From Paludibacteraceae bacterium (lineage in GTDB: Bacteria; Bacteroidota; Bacteroidia; Bacteroidales; Paludibacteraceae): a stretch of 48,734 nt of DNA. Both the position numbers and the translations under genes were made by a program. Below are positions 25,140 through 33,835 of this stretch, in pieces. The DNA lies in NCBI GenBank assembly GCA_017625155.1, contig JAGALP010000007.1, forward strand, positions 1-48,734, given 5' to 3'. How positions within the stretch are numbered: position 1 is the stretch's first letter; each line of letters starts with the position of its first letter. A model generated the notes under the pieces. The model ran no database searches. It saw only the letters and a list, made by a program, of their open reading frames with translations, and was not told the DNA's origin.

Positions 25140-25533
25140 ACGCAAAGAAATTATTTGTTCAACTTGTTTTTCTTCCCTCCTTTTGAAGCCTTTCGGCTCC
25201 TCTTGTCGGGAACTGATTTTTCGTGCATCAAAAGACTGCGGAATGAGGGCGATAAGGCAAGAAAACAGACGGAGGAGTTAATGAAATACCCAAATCTTTG
25301 ATTTGCGGAAAGCTGTCGTTCAGTCCTCTGCCTGTTAGCATGGCGGTACTTGACCATTCGCCCGGGCAGTAACTTTGCAAAGAAAAATGGGCATCGGCAA
25401 GTGGAATAGACACTACAAAACAGGAAAATCATTGATTTTTAGTGCATTTTTCTTTATTTCTTTCTTTGATTTAGGATAAAATATATAACTTTGCCTCCGA
25501 AAAAGTGTCACAAGTGACAGTTTTTCGTAAAAT
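25140..25533. promoter_or_regulatory. Non-coding control region, module 1
   Basis: No convincing gene. The left part (25164-25215) shares the TCTTCCCTCC...CCTTTC...GGGA pattern with the gaps at 39.7 and 43.2 kb; on the minus strand it is the leader of the 25139 gene. A plus-strand TAACTTTG stands at 25373-25380 and could start a short transcript. A second TAACTTTG at 25486-25493 is the promoter of the ATPase gene. Confidence 0.55.
25506..25519. promoter_or_regulatory. Operator candidate TGTCAC-AA-GTGACA
   Basis: A perfect 6+6 palindrome just downstream of the -7 box at 25486-25493 and 15 bases before the ATPase start, where a repressor could block initiation. It could also fold as a leader hairpin, being followed by GTTTTTC. 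Confidence 0.45.
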
Positions 25534-26796
25534 ATGATAGTAAACAGATATAGATACATAGAACAGTTGAGCCGTTCAAAGAACAACGGGCTCATAAAGA
25601 TAATCACAGGATTGCGACGTTCAGGCAAGTCGTTCCTTCTGAAGAAACTCTTTCATCAGCATCTATTGGATGAGGGCGTGAGAGAAGACCATATTCTCGT
25701 CATCGACATGGAGAGTAGGAAGAACAGAGAGTTCAAGAACCCGGACTACCTGTTGGACTGGGTGGAAAAGATGATGATTGACTATGAGACTTATTATATC
25801 ATCATCGACGAGGTGCAGGAGGTGGAAGACTTTGTAGAGGTGCTCTCTTCCTTGTCAGTTACCGAAGGGGCGGATGTGTATGTCACAGGCTCCAACTCGC
25901 GTTTCCTGTCCTCTGACCTGGTGACGGAATTCCGAGGCAGAGGTGACGAGATACATGTGTGGCCACTATCCTTCAAGGAGTTCATGACGGTGTATGATGG
26001 TTCGAAAGAAGACGGTTGGGCTGAATACAGACTGTACGGAGGTTTGCCGCAACTACTTACACAGGTTGGGGATGAGAAGAAGGCTGATTTCCTGCGTCGC
26101 CTTTATCGCACGGTATATCTACGTGACATCTACGAGCGGAACAACATAGAACTGAGACCTGAATTTGAAGAATTGTCGAAGACCGTAGCATCCAGTATAG
26201 GAGCACCTGTCAATGCACTGAATATAGCCAATACGTTCAAGTCCGTAAGCAATGTGCAGAGCATAACCGACAAGACAGTGTCGGCTTATCTGGAATATAT
26301 GCAGGATGCTTTCCTTATCGAAAAATCCGAAAGGTTCGACATCAAAGGACGGAAATACATAGGTTCGTTGTCCAAGTATTATTATCAGGACGTAGGTCTG
26401 AGGAATGCTATTCTGTCGTTCCGTCAGAGCGAGCCGACACATATCATGGAGAACGTCATCTACAATGAGATGCGTATGCGAGGATGGCTCGTGGATGTGG
26501 GTAACGTCTATCATCGAGTGAGGAATACGGAAGGAAAGCAGCAGAGGGTGACATTGGAAGTGGATTTTGTCTGCAACAAAGGGAGCGAGCGGATCTACAT
26601 CCAGTCGGCGTGGCGTATGCCCGATGCAGAAAAGATGGAACAGGAGAAACGGTCGTTGCGTCTTGTAGATGACTCTTTCCGCAAACTGCTGATCGTGGGA
26701 GAACATACCAAGCAGTGGAGCGACGAAAACGGCATACAGATAATGAGTATATATGACTTCCTGCTTGACTGGTCAAGTACTGAGAAACACGGATAA
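25534..26796 (+). CDS. AAA_14/DUF4143 ATPase
   Basis: 420 residues. Walker A 'ITGLRRSGKSFLL' (about 25-37) and Walker B 'YYIIIDEVQEV' (about 87), then 'VYVTGSNSRFLS' (sensor 1) and 'PLSFKEFM', the standard AAA_14 order. The C-terminal DUF4143 part includes 'YLEYMQDAFLIEKSERFDIK' and 'EVDFVCN', with the last resembling a PD-(D/E)xK-like strand. Such free-standing P-loop proteins are very common in Bacteroidales; proposed roles include toxin- or nuclease-like functions but none is settled. Monocistronic, between its own promoter and the terminator at 26841. Confidence 0.85.
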   Translation: MIVNRYRYIEQLSRSKNNGLIKIITGLRRSGKSFLLKKLFHQHLLDEGVREDHILVIDMESRKNREFKNPDYLLDWVEKMMIDYETYYIIIDEVQEVEDFVEVLSSLSVTEGADVYVTGSNSRFLSSDLVTEFRGRGDEIHVWPLSFKEFMTVYDGSKEDGWAEYRLYGGLPQLLTQVGDEKKADFLRRLYRTVYLRDIYERNNIELRPEFEELSKTVASSIGAPVNALNIANTFKSVSNVQSITDKTVSAYLEYMQDAFLIEKSERFDIKGRKYIGSLSKYYYQDVGLRNAILSFRQSEPTHIMENVIYNEMRMRGWLVDVGNVYHRVRNTEGKQQRVTLEVDFVCNKGSERIYIQSAWRMPDAEKMEQEKRSLRLVDDSFRKLLIVGEHTKQWSDENGIQIMSIYDFLLDWSSTEKHG

Positions 26797-26840
26797 AAAA
26801 AAGATATGCGCATAGAATATGCGTTAATACATATATGATT

Positions 26841-26877
26841 AAGGGAGGGCCTATCCATCACGGACAAGCCCTCCCTT
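26841..26877. terminator. Bidirectional terminator
   Basis: AAGGGAGGGC and GCCCTCCCTT arms, flanked by A/T runs on both sides, between the convergent ATPase and OmpA genes. Confidence 0.85.
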
Positions 26878-26936
26878 TCTAAAATTTATCAATGAAAAAA
26901 AAGTTTTAGTGCTCTTGTTCGGAGCTGTATGTCTGG

Positions 26937-28343
26937 CTATAGATACAGCAGGATTCTGGTATGGCGGTTCGCCTCATTGGGCGAGTAATCGTCAATGCCG
27001 CCATCGAAAATCTGAGAGATGGTGCCATTTTCCATACCACGTTTCATCAGTTCCTCTGCAATGAATCTGGCACGGGAACGGCTGAGGTTATCATTGATGG
27101 CTTCACTGCCTGTGGCACTGTCGGCAGCGCCGATGACCTTAACTTTCAAGCCATATTTCTTGGCGATGCGTGCTACTTCGTCGAGATTGACGAGCTGTGA
27201 CCTGTTGAGCAACCTGTCAGTGCCAAGTTCAAAGAAGAAATAGATGGGCGCACCTATGCAAGCCTTTCCTGAGTGGATGAGCGATAGGTAATCGTCTTCC
27301 GGCTCACCTTCAGCATTGCCATATTCTTCTGTACAAGAGGCGGACTCCATGACCTTTGTCTTTTGACCATTACCATACTTGTCTCTCATTCTTGCACGCA
27401 GCGAGTTGAGACCGCTGTAGTCGTTTCGAGGATAGCCATTTGTGACGGAAGAAGCGGCATCGTCAGAAAAGAGGTGGCCGTACTTGTCCAGAAGTCCCTC
27501 GATGGCAAGAATCTTGCGCAGCTGCTCCAGAGTCTGACAATCTCGATCGTGCTGGGCGTGATAGCGGCTGTTGCTGTCAGAAAGGGATGAGGCGTATGCC
27601 GAAAGCCATTCGTTCTGTGCGATGTACGGGCGAGCGTCTATCACTCGCTTCCAGCCAGTCTTGCCGATGCGGACAGAGAGGCCGAGGGATGCGGACAGCA
27701 GATGGTCGCCAAGGCGGTGTGCCTTGCCATAGCCGTCAAAATCCTGCATGGTGGTCATGTTGCCTATCTCTGCCGTAACAGCAATGCGTGGGGAGAGATG
27801 ATACTGCCCCTGTATGCCGTAGGAAATGGCAAAGGGCTTGTGGGCATTCACCTTGTTGTGCAGCATACCCACGCCCACGTATGGAATGACACTCCATCTG
27901 GCAAGAGTGTGTACATCGTCCTTGTAGAGGTTGCCGAGGACATTCCACATGAAATCAGCACGCAGGTACTGGTAGTCCTGCGAGGAGTTGTTGCAGTCGT
28001 TGAACTGCATACCGCCATAGTTCAGACGACCGCCGACGGAAGGTGTGAACCATTTGCCGATCGACACGGAGAATGCCGGTTTCATGCGACCGAATAGGTC
28101 GTTGCATCCGAGCGGTTTGCCGAGGAAGACCGTAGTTCCTCCTGCCGCTTGGACAAACCAGTTGTCCGTCCATGGCGAAGCTACCAATGCCCCTTTCATG
28201 TAGGAAGGTTTAAGCGGACGAAGCATACCGTCTGCCGAAAGTCTGCATACAACGGTGGTGGTGTCCGCCGTGCGGTGATAGTCTTTGGCTTGCGCACCCA
28301 ATGAAAGGGCGAAGCCAAGGGATAGAATAAGTATTTTTCTCAT
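26937..28343 (-). CDS. OmpA-family outer-membrane protein
   Basis: 468 residues from the ATG at 28343. Signal peptide 'ILILSLGFALSLGAQA', then an outer-membrane beta-barrel (about 30-230, alternating strands such as 'GRLNYGGMQF' and 'VIPYVGVGMLHNK'), a charged linker and a C-terminal OmpA peptidoglycan-binding domain: 'YFFFELGTDRLLN', 'LDEVARIAKKYGLKVKVIGA', 'DNLSRSRARFIAEELMKRGM', 'NRHTRILLYL'. It anchors outer membrane to peptidoglycan. Encoded downstream of the MobV relaxase in the same direction; I infer an envelope role during transfer or a surface-modification role for the host. Confidence 0.85.
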   Translation of the reverse strand: MRKILILSLGFALSLGAQAKDYHRTADTTTVVCRLSADGMLRPLKPSYMKGALVASPWTDNWFVQAAGGTTVFLGKPLGCNDLFGRMKPAFSVSIGKWFTPSVGGRLNYGGMQFNDCNNSSQDYQYLRADFMWNVLGNLYKDDVHTLARWSVIPYVGVGMLHNKVNAHKPFAISYGIQGQYHLSPRIAVTAEIGNMTTMQDFDGYGKAHRLGDHLLSASLGLSVRIGKTGWKRVIDARPYIAQNEWLSAYASSLSDSNSRYHAQHDRDCQTLEQLRKILAIEGLLDKYGHLFSDDAASSVTNGYPRNDYSGLNSLRARMRDKYGNGQKTKVMESASCTEEYGNAEGEPEDDYLSLIHSGKACIGAPIYFFFELGTDRLLNRSQLVNLDEVARIAKKYGLKVKVIGAADSATGSEAINDNLSRSRARFIAEELMKRGMENGTISQIFDGGIDDYSPNEANRHTRILLYL

Positions 28344-28397
28344 GTTGTTCAATTTAATCTGGTGAATACTATAACAGGTGATACGTGACAGTGCCGC

Positions 28398-29849
28398 TTA
28401 TCGTTTCTTCCTTTTGCCGGAAGAGGGGCGCATCATGCGTGCAGCTTTCATCATGCAACGGCGTGCCCAAGCGCGTTCATCCTCGTCATCGTCACGTCCC
28501 CATTTGAGGTCGGACGAACTGCCGCCACCGCCATGACCTTCGGCAAAGGTGGTGGCATCATCGACGTAGCCGAGGAATAGAAGCGTGGCACAGTACATCA
28601 CCTCCGTTCCATTCTCCGCAAAGGCCTGAAGCAGGGAACCGTCAAACACGTCCTTGCCCTCATTGGAAAGCCGTGCCACACGTTCGGAGAACTCGCTGAC
28701 CATGTTTTCGAGAAGGGCATTTCTGAGAACGGTGTCCGCACCTTGTCGGATAGTATCGGAATATCTGTGTGCCTCCTGCCGCAACTCCTCCGTGCGCTCC
28801 TTCATGGCGGTCATCTCCTCACGCAGGGCATCGAGCTTGCGGTCAGCCTCTGAGAGCTTCTCCTGCTTGTCGTCCAGTTTCGACTGGATAGCGGACAGTT
28901 CCTGCTCCAGCTCTTGGACTTGCTGACGGAGAGCATCAGGATTGTCGTGACCTGCAAGAATCTGCCGATGCAATTCAGCAAGTGCCGCCTCCTTCTCAGC
29001 CTTCTCCTGCAAGAGGTTGTTGACCATTGAGGTGAGTCCTTTTACTCTCCGCTCTGCCAGACGGATGTCCGATTGGAGCGAGGCGAGTGTCCGCTGATGG
29101 GTGGCGACGGACTGCTCAATGGTGGTGCACTGTTCTGACAGCTGGCGGCGGTATTCTTCGGTGGTGCGGTGGCGTGCTCCCGTCTCTGAGACGGAAGTTC
29201 CGCGCTCCATGCCCCAACGCTTGTTGACATCGGCAAATTCGCTGTGCAGGGCTTTCATCCTGGCAGAAAACTCGTACTTGTCCTTTCCGGCGAATATCTG
29301 TTTGTATGCAAACTTGCCGTCCTTGATTGGCAAGAGGGTGCAGTGAACGTGCGGATTGGTTTCGTCCAAGTGTAAGATGAAAGCGACGATGTTCTCCTCA
29401 CCGTATTTGTCCGCAACAAAGCGGTAAACATCCTTTGCCCATTCCTCAATGTCCTTGCATCGGGTTAGATGCGAATTGTCCGCTCCGTGAGTGAGATTCA
29501 CCTTCTGGTCACCGAATGCCAATTCTGTCATACGTTCTCGTGAGCCTCCGAAGATGAAATTGACCACTGTGCGGAAGCGTGGCTCTGCCAGTCCCTCGTT
29601 GGGGTCTTTGATTCCACGGCTCCGCAGGATGTCTGCCATGCGCTCCGGGATGCTTCGGCTCTTGTCTATAGGACAAACCTTGCCGCCCCGAACCTCGAAG
29701 TTGAGCCGCTCACGGCTGCGGTCGTAGTTGCCTGTTGATTCAGCGGATCCCCAACCCTTTTCCGTCCAACGGCGTTGGTGCTCGTTGCTCTGTGCTGTGG
29801 TGATTCCCTTAGATGGTCGGAAATCCATAACCTGTTTTGGTGTTGCCAT
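28398..29849 (-). CDS. MobV/Pre-family relaxase
   Basis: 483 residues. The relaxase domain (1-215) shows 'MDFRPSKGITTAQSNEHQRR' near the start and the diagnostic metal-binding motif in 'VAFILHLDETNPHVHCTLLP' (HxDExxPHxH), as in Mob/Pre plasmid relaxases. The remainder is a long coiled coil (about 225-360, Glu/Gln/Arg-rich heptads) and a Gly/Ser-rich 'GHGGGGSSS' tail segment with a basic end. It nicks at oriT and pilots single-stranded DNA. A matching cruciform lies about 70 bases upstream at 29916-29977. Confidence 0.9.
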   Translation of the reverse strand: MATPKQVMDFRPSKGITTAQSNEHQRRWTEKGWGSAESTGNYDRSRERLNFEVRGGKVCPIDKSRSIPERMADILRSRGIKDPNEGLAEPRFRTVVNFIFGGSRERMTELAFGDQKVNLTHGADNSHLTRCKDIEEWAKDVYRFVADKYGEENIVAFILHLDETNPHVHCTLLPIKDGKFAYKQIFAGKDKYEFSARMKALHSEFADVNKRWGMERGTSVSETGARHRTTEEYRRQLSEQCTTIEQSVATHQRTLASLQSDIRLAERRVKGLTSMVNNLLQEKAEKEAALAELHRQILAGHDNPDALRQQVQELEQELSAIQSKLDDKQEKLSEADRKLDALREEMTAMKERTEELRQEAHRYSDTIRQGADTVLRNALLENMVSEFSERVARLSNEGKDVFDGSLLQAFAENGTEVMYCATLLFLGYVDDATTFAEGHGGGGSSSDLKWGRDDDEDERAWARRCMMKAARMMRPSSGKRKKR

Positions 29850-29915
29850 AACCTATTTCCTTTTATGTGTGTACAACTCTCCTGTCTCCAGCTTGCTGCT
29901 TGTAAGGACAGCCTC

Positions 29916-29977
29916 CCGATGGTCGGAGACCAAGAGGGGTATTAGGCTACCCAAATTCCCTCATTTCCGACCAACGG
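29916..29977. other. Candidate origin of transfer (oriT)
   Basis: An 11-of-12 inverted repeat, CCGATGGTCGGA (29916-29927) and TCCGACCAACGG (29966-29977), encloses a second nested one (GAGGGG/CCCTC at about 29934 and 29957). A CGGG/CCCG hairpin follows at 29975-29986. Position directly upstream of the MobV gene and the non-coding nature (29850-30057) fit a relaxase site. The nick position cannot be assigned. Confidence 0.5.
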
Positions 29978-30057
29978 GCAAGCCCGATTATTTTACAGCA
30001 ATGGCAGACGTGTAAACACTGTGCCAGTAGAAAAGAAGAAGCGTTGTACGGTGATTA

Positions 30058-30942
30058 TTAGAGGTTAATACAGCCTTTTGATGGACAGGAGCCCTCTTGG
30101 TTGGCTACAATGGCAAGGAACGGTCGGCAGAGTGACTGAAACTGTGACTTGATGGCTGCGCTTTCCTGATGCAAGGCTGGTGAGCTGCCATCCAATGCCA
30201 ATTCTGATATTGCCTTTGCCGCCTCGATGAATGAGAGCCAGTCTCCTCCCAGGTCTTTGTAAAAGAAGGGAAGAAGGGAGGTAACGAGGGCGTTATCTGT
30301 TTCCTGCGAAAGCACCTGATGGAAGGTGGCTTCGCAGACAGCTGTGAGTGCAGTCATACAAAAGGCGTGTCCTACAGATTCGGGAATGTTTCTTCCGCAT
30401 GGCACCTTGCCAATTGAATTGCCATTGTCGGCTTTCTGCAAGATAATGGCTACTTCCTCTGTTGCATCTTCGTAGAGTTGTTCACATTCCGAGGCGCAAG
30501 CCGATGCGGACATCTTGCCGCTTCGCCATTCGTCCAATGCGGTACACATCTTCTGGCGGAACACATCCAAGGCTGCGTCAATCGGAGAAACGGCAGGTGT
30601 CTCAGCCAACATCGGGATGGTGATGATTTGGCTCTTCGTGAGACGGGTGACGGAAATCTGGTTCATCTTCTCCAACTGCTCGATGAAGGTGCGGACAGTG
30701 GCGCGGTGCCAATGCCAGCATCCTGCCAGTTCGGTAATGGTGATTACAAACTGCCCGTTGGACAGGCTGAACTCCTGCTTGCACAGATCCTTGGGGATGT
30801 ACTGTACAGAAGCCTTGTCTACAAGGTCAAGGTAGGCTTCGAGCTTCGACAGCCTTATCCCGGACCTCTCTTTCAAGAACTCCAACAGGGACATCCGTTC
30901 AGACATCTTGCCGGAACTCGTTCTATGTTTCTGTTTCTTCAT
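30058..30942 (-). CDS. Winged-helix protein, replication-organiser-like
   Basis: 294 residues. Residues 35-110 look like a winged helix: 'QFVITITELAGCWHWHRATV' and 'RTFIEQLEKMNQISVTRLTK' resemble the N-terminal domain of DnaD/replisome-organiser type proteins. The remaining 180 residues are helical with several Cys and have no recognised motif. It could be a replication initiator accessory or a transcriptional regulator of the mob operon. It lies just upstream of the candidate oriT and is co-directional with the relaxase. Confidence 0.55.
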   Translation of the reverse strand: MKKQKHRTSSGKMSERMSLLEFLKERSGIRLSKLEAYLDLVDKASVQYIPKDLCKQEFSLSNGQFVITITELAGCWHWHRATVRTFIEQLEKMNQISVTRLTKSQIITIPMLAETPAVSPIDAALDVFRQKMCTALDEWRSGKMSASACASECEQLYEDATEEVAIILQKADNGNSIGKVPCGRNIPESVGHAFCMTALTAVCEATFHQVLSQETDNALVTSLLPFFYKDLGGDWLSFIEAAKAISELALDGSSPALHQESAAIKSQFQSLCRPFLAIVANQEGSCPSKGCINL

Positions 30943-31021
30943 TTCAATAATCTGTTTGGTGAATACTGTTGTTTGTCGCCAGCTCCATTATACAAAAGGA
31001 ACGGCATGATACAGGTGATAC

Positions 31022-31516
31022 TTAATAGTAGTATATGATGAGCATTTCTGTGTCTTCGAGGAGCATCTTGCGGTCAGCCTTGTTCTTCCACAGCGATATG
31101 ACTATGCGCGAGGGATAGAACAGTGATGCCAGAAGGACAAAGGAGATGGTGACAGCAAGCGTGAACAGATGAGGAGTGAAGACAAACACCACTGCCGCCA
31201 ACGCGGCGATGCAGAAGGGTGTCCGCTCCTCGTGCAGACGCTGTAGCCACCTCTCCACATCCATAAAGACAAAGAATATGGCAAACGCTATGGTGGAAGC
31301 CACTACGCCTATGTCGTTATAGTGTACACAGAGGTAGAGGAAGTGGAACACGTACAGCAGGATGAGCAGCATCAACCGGTAGAGCTTCCTTGCTGTCACA
31401 AGCGCGGTCATGCGCAGATAGAACCGTGTCATAAACTGTCTGCGGCTTCTGTGCAGAATCATCGTCACAAAGAAGAACGCTGACATCAGGATGAGAAACA
31501 GTATCTTACTTGTCAT
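31022..31516 (-). CDS. Multi-helix membrane protein
   Basis: 164 residues with four hydrophobic segments (about 3-20, 45-65, 70-86, 100-132) separated by basic loops ('HRSRRQFMTRFYLR'), ending in a charged tail with 'LLEDTEMLIIYYY'. No family recognised. Its start overlaps the stop of the upstream gene by 11 bases, so translation is coupled. Likely an inner-membrane component of the same unit as the three upstream genes. Confidence 0.6.
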   Translation of the reverse strand: MTSKILFLILMSAFFFVTMILHRSRRQFMTRFYLRMTALVTARKLYRLMLLILLYVFHFLYLCVHYNDIGVVASTIAFAIFFVFMDVERWLQRLHEERTPFCIAALAAVVFVFTPHLFTLAVTISFVLLASLFYPSRIVISLWKNKADRKMLLEDTEMLIIYYY

Positions 31517-31988
31517 AATATGTATAGCATGTGAATAATGGAAGTGGACTCAGGTCGGGCTGGACGACACCGTGTGTGGCAGTGGATATGATACGCTCCA
31601 CATCCTCCAGTGTCAGTTCTCCCTTGATTATTCTCTGACGGAAAGCTCCGTCGGTTGTCCGAAGGCTCTTGATAGCCTGTTCCAAGTCGTACTCGGCTAT
31701 CTGCCACACTTGCCCTCTCGTGTAGGGGAAATGATGGTGGATGGCCTTGACCACAAGCACACGGCTGAGGATGTCGGTCATTCTGCCGTTCCTGACTATC
31801 GTGTGGTTGCGGACAGTGGCGATGCTCTCAATCTCCAGCCATGTGCGGTGACGGTCGAGAAGATGGATAATCTTCATGTAAAGCGTTTCCTTCATCAGAT
31901 GGTCGGGAGCTTGTGGCATGACTTTGGCCTTTGTTGTGGACAACAGAATGGAGCGTTGTTGCGGTAGAACAGGACTGTCATCTGGCAA
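31506..31988 (-). CDS. Uncharacterised soluble protein
   Basis: 160 residues if started at the TTG at 31988; a more conventional start is the ATG at 31919 (MPQAPDHLMKETLYMKIIHL). The body has 'SRVLVVKAIHHHFPYTRGQV' and 'LRTTDGAFRQRIIKGELTLE', helical and slightly basic. No motif recognised. It overlaps the membrane-protein gene downstream and follows the gene at 31998 by 9 bases, so all are one operon. Confidence 0.5.
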   Translation of the reverse strand: MPDDSPVLPQQRSILLSTTKAKVMPQAPDHLMKETLYMKIIHLLDRHRTWLEIESIATVRNHTIVRNGRMTDILSRVLVVKAIHHHFPYTRGQVWQIAEYDLEQAIKSLRTTDGAFRQRIIKGELTLEDVERIISTATHGVVQPDLSPLPLFTCYTYYDK

Positions 31989-31997
31989 ATGTAACTT

Positions 31998-32444
31998 TCA
32001 AATGAAGTCGAGCAGGACTTCCTCCTTGGGCTTCATGTATTTGAAGAACCCGTTCTTGCAATGCAGACTGAGGTCGAGGCATACATCTGCCGACATGTGC
32101 TCCAGCGAGTCATAGATGGTCACTTTTATCTGGCTGACCATGCCACGCTCATCTGTGGAGCCGTTGACCTTGAACATCCGTCCGAAAGAAGGGTTGGAAT
32201 AGGCACAGCAGCTGTGTCCGAACTCCGTATGACGGCTTGGAATGTGGTGATAGAGGATTATCATTTCCATCTCGTCTTCGAGCATATCCATCACCTCCTC
32301 TATCGTGAAAGGGGTGTTCAACTGGAAAGTAAGAAGCACGTAATCGTCATACTTGACAGGCTTCTCCATCTTGCGCTTGTCCAGCAGTTCTGGCAACTGC
32401 AAAGGCACGACGGCAAGGAAATCATCGCAAAACTGTTCTAACAT
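31998..32444 (-). CDS. Uncharacterised soluble protein
   Basis: 148 residues, acidic, with mixed alpha/beta pattern: 'YDDYVLLTFQLNTPFTIEEV', 'MEMIILYHHIPSRH', 'SCCAYSNPSFGRMFKVNGST', 'IKVTIYDSLEHMSADVCLDL'. No signal peptide and no known domain that I recognise. Member of the minus-strand operon between the lipoprotein and the 31506 gene, so it is probably part of the same function. Confidence 0.5.
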   Translation of the reverse strand: MLEQFCDDFLAVVPLQLPELLDKRKMEKPVKYDDYVLLTFQLNTPFTIEEVMDMLEDEMEMIILYHHIPSRHTEFGHSCCAYSNPSFGRMFKVNGSTDERGMVSQIKVTIYDSLEHMSADVCLDLSLHCKNGFFKYMKPKEEVLLDFI

Positions 32445-32468
32445 AATCGTATTCTCTGTTTGGGGTGT

Positions 32469-33590
32469 TTATAATCTTGTGACATAAATCTTCATCATGA
32501 GCATGGGCATATCCGACAGGCGTTGCTTGTCGAGGTGCAGTTTCTTGGCCAGACCGTCCATCTCCTTGGGGAGCGCATCGGCTATTTTGTAGAGGTCTGC
32601 CTTGTCCTTGTCGGAGAGCACGCTCACGGAAAGGTCATCCATCGTCATGAACGGCTGCATCATCATCAGGAGGTAGGCGTGCATGGTGTGCTCGTCCTTT
32701 ACCCTGCCACTATTCAGATCCTCGATAGCCGCTTGTGCGTTGCGCAGCAGACGGTGGTTGGTGCGCATGGAGAGGTATATCATTGCATCCTTGTGGGACA
32801 AATCCTTGCGGTCGGCGGCACGGAGTATCTCCCGACAGCAGTGTTCGGTGTTTCGTCTGATGTCACCGATGTCATCGTCAGCAAAATCCGGCAGGTATTG
32901 CAGGAAGGATTTGAAATACAAATGCTCTTCCTTGATGAAAGCGAGCAGGTCTTCCTTGCCGTGAATGCCTTGCTTGGCGGATTTTTGCAGGAACAGCAGG
33001 TAACGCTTCAGTACCGCCTGTTTACCACCTTTATTATATATAGGCAGGCTATCCAAGGAAGCGAAGAATGGCTGTGCTTCCTTCACGGCTTGCTGTAGTT
33101 CCTCATCACCAACATGGGAAGAGGTCTGTTCTCTGAGATAGAGCAGGTCGTGAAAGGTGCGTTGCTTAGACATCGCCATACGGCACAGCTCGATGTGGAT
33201 GGAGTCGTTCAACTCATGATATACCGTGAACGGGTATGAGTGGGCTTTCCTGACAGTGTCACGTGAGATGCACGATGTCACGGAATCGTCCAACACGCGC
33301 CATTCGTTGACAATCTTAACTAATGTCTGAATTGAGACCTTGCCGTTCTGTCGAAGAGTGGTCAGAAAGCCATGATACTCTCTGATGGCTTCATCGCTCG
33401 AATGGAACGACTTCGTGCCGTTTCCGTCTGAACATGCTGTCAGCATGACTACGGCAAACGCAGTGGCAATACAAATGGCAAGTCTGATACAGCCATGCGA
33501 GTTTGATTTTGCATTATGCAATATTTGCTTCATGCAATGGAGGTTGGTTTGTCCTCCGAAAAGTTGGGTTTCATATTTCATTGTTGTCAT
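32469..33590 (-). CDS. Lipoprotein, helical, unknown function
   Basis: 373 residues from the ATG at 33590, or 354 from 33533 (MKQILHNAKSNSHGCIRLAI), which gives a more normal signal sequence. The hydrophobic core 'ICIATAFAVVMLTACSDGNG' carries a lipobox LTAC, so it should be lipidated. The mature part is helical with no catalytic motif. A minus-strand -7 box (TAACTTTG, 33622-33629) precedes it, making it the first gene of the operon that runs to the relaxase and OmpA. I infer an envelope component. Confidence 0.6.
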   Translation of the reverse strand: MTTMKYETQLFGGQTNLHCMKQILHNAKSNSHGCIRLAICIATAFAVVMLTACSDGNGTKSFHSSDEAIREYHGFLTTLRQNGKVSIQTLVKIVNEWRVLDDSVTSCISRDTVRKAHSYPFTVYHELNDSIHIELCRMAMSKQRTFHDLLYLREQTSSHVGDEELQQAVKEAQPFFASLDSLPIYNKGGKQAVLKRYLLFLQKSAKQGIHGKEDLLAFIKEEHLYFKSFLQYLPDFADDDIGDIRRNTEHCCREILRAADRKDLSHKDAMIYLSMRTNHRLLRNAQAAIEDLNSGRVKDEHTMHAYLLMMMQPFMTMDDLSVSVLSDKDKADLYKIADALPKEMDGLAKKLHLDKQRLSDMPMLMMKIYVTRL

Positions 33591-33780
33591 TATTTTGAGT
33601 CTGATTTTGAAATTGACGGTGCAAAGTTAATGCGTTTCAGCGATATATTTGCAAGAATGACAGTAAGTTTAATCTTATTTGTGTATCATACTTGCGAGTA
33701 TGATTTTCAATGAAATCAAGTGAAAAGAAAATGGCAAATTATCGTGTTTAAGTATGATTTTTCGTTCAAGTATGATTGTT
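33501..33780 (+). repeat. Five copies of (A/G)AGTnTGATTTT between divergent genes
   Basis: Copies start at 33501, 33598, 33697, 33751 and 33769 (last one TGATTGTT). The 33697 copy is half of a palindrome ATCATACT-TGCG-AGTATGAT (33685-33704). They occupy the divergent promoter region between the lipoprotein and the resolvase-like gene, the first lying in the lipoprotein's 5' coding region. Likely operator sites; compare the palindrome at 7959. Confidence 0.55.
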
Positions 33781-33796
33781 TCTCGGAAAAATAGTG

Positions 33797-33804
33797 TACC
33801 TTTG
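33797..33804 (+). promoter_or_regulatory. -7 box of the resolvase-like/DUF3800 operon
   Basis: TACCTTTG with a TTG 18 bases upstream that lies inside the last AGTATGATT repeat, so a protein bound there would cover the -33 box. Gene start is 32 bases downstream. Confidence 0.65.
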
Positions 33805-33835
33805 CACTTGATTTCATTTAATAGCGTACAACAGT

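Noticed and set aside
25151-25432. 93-codon minus-strand frame
   Set aside because: Overlaps the repeated leader box and control region; composition is not protein-like and it has no counterpart in the related gaps.
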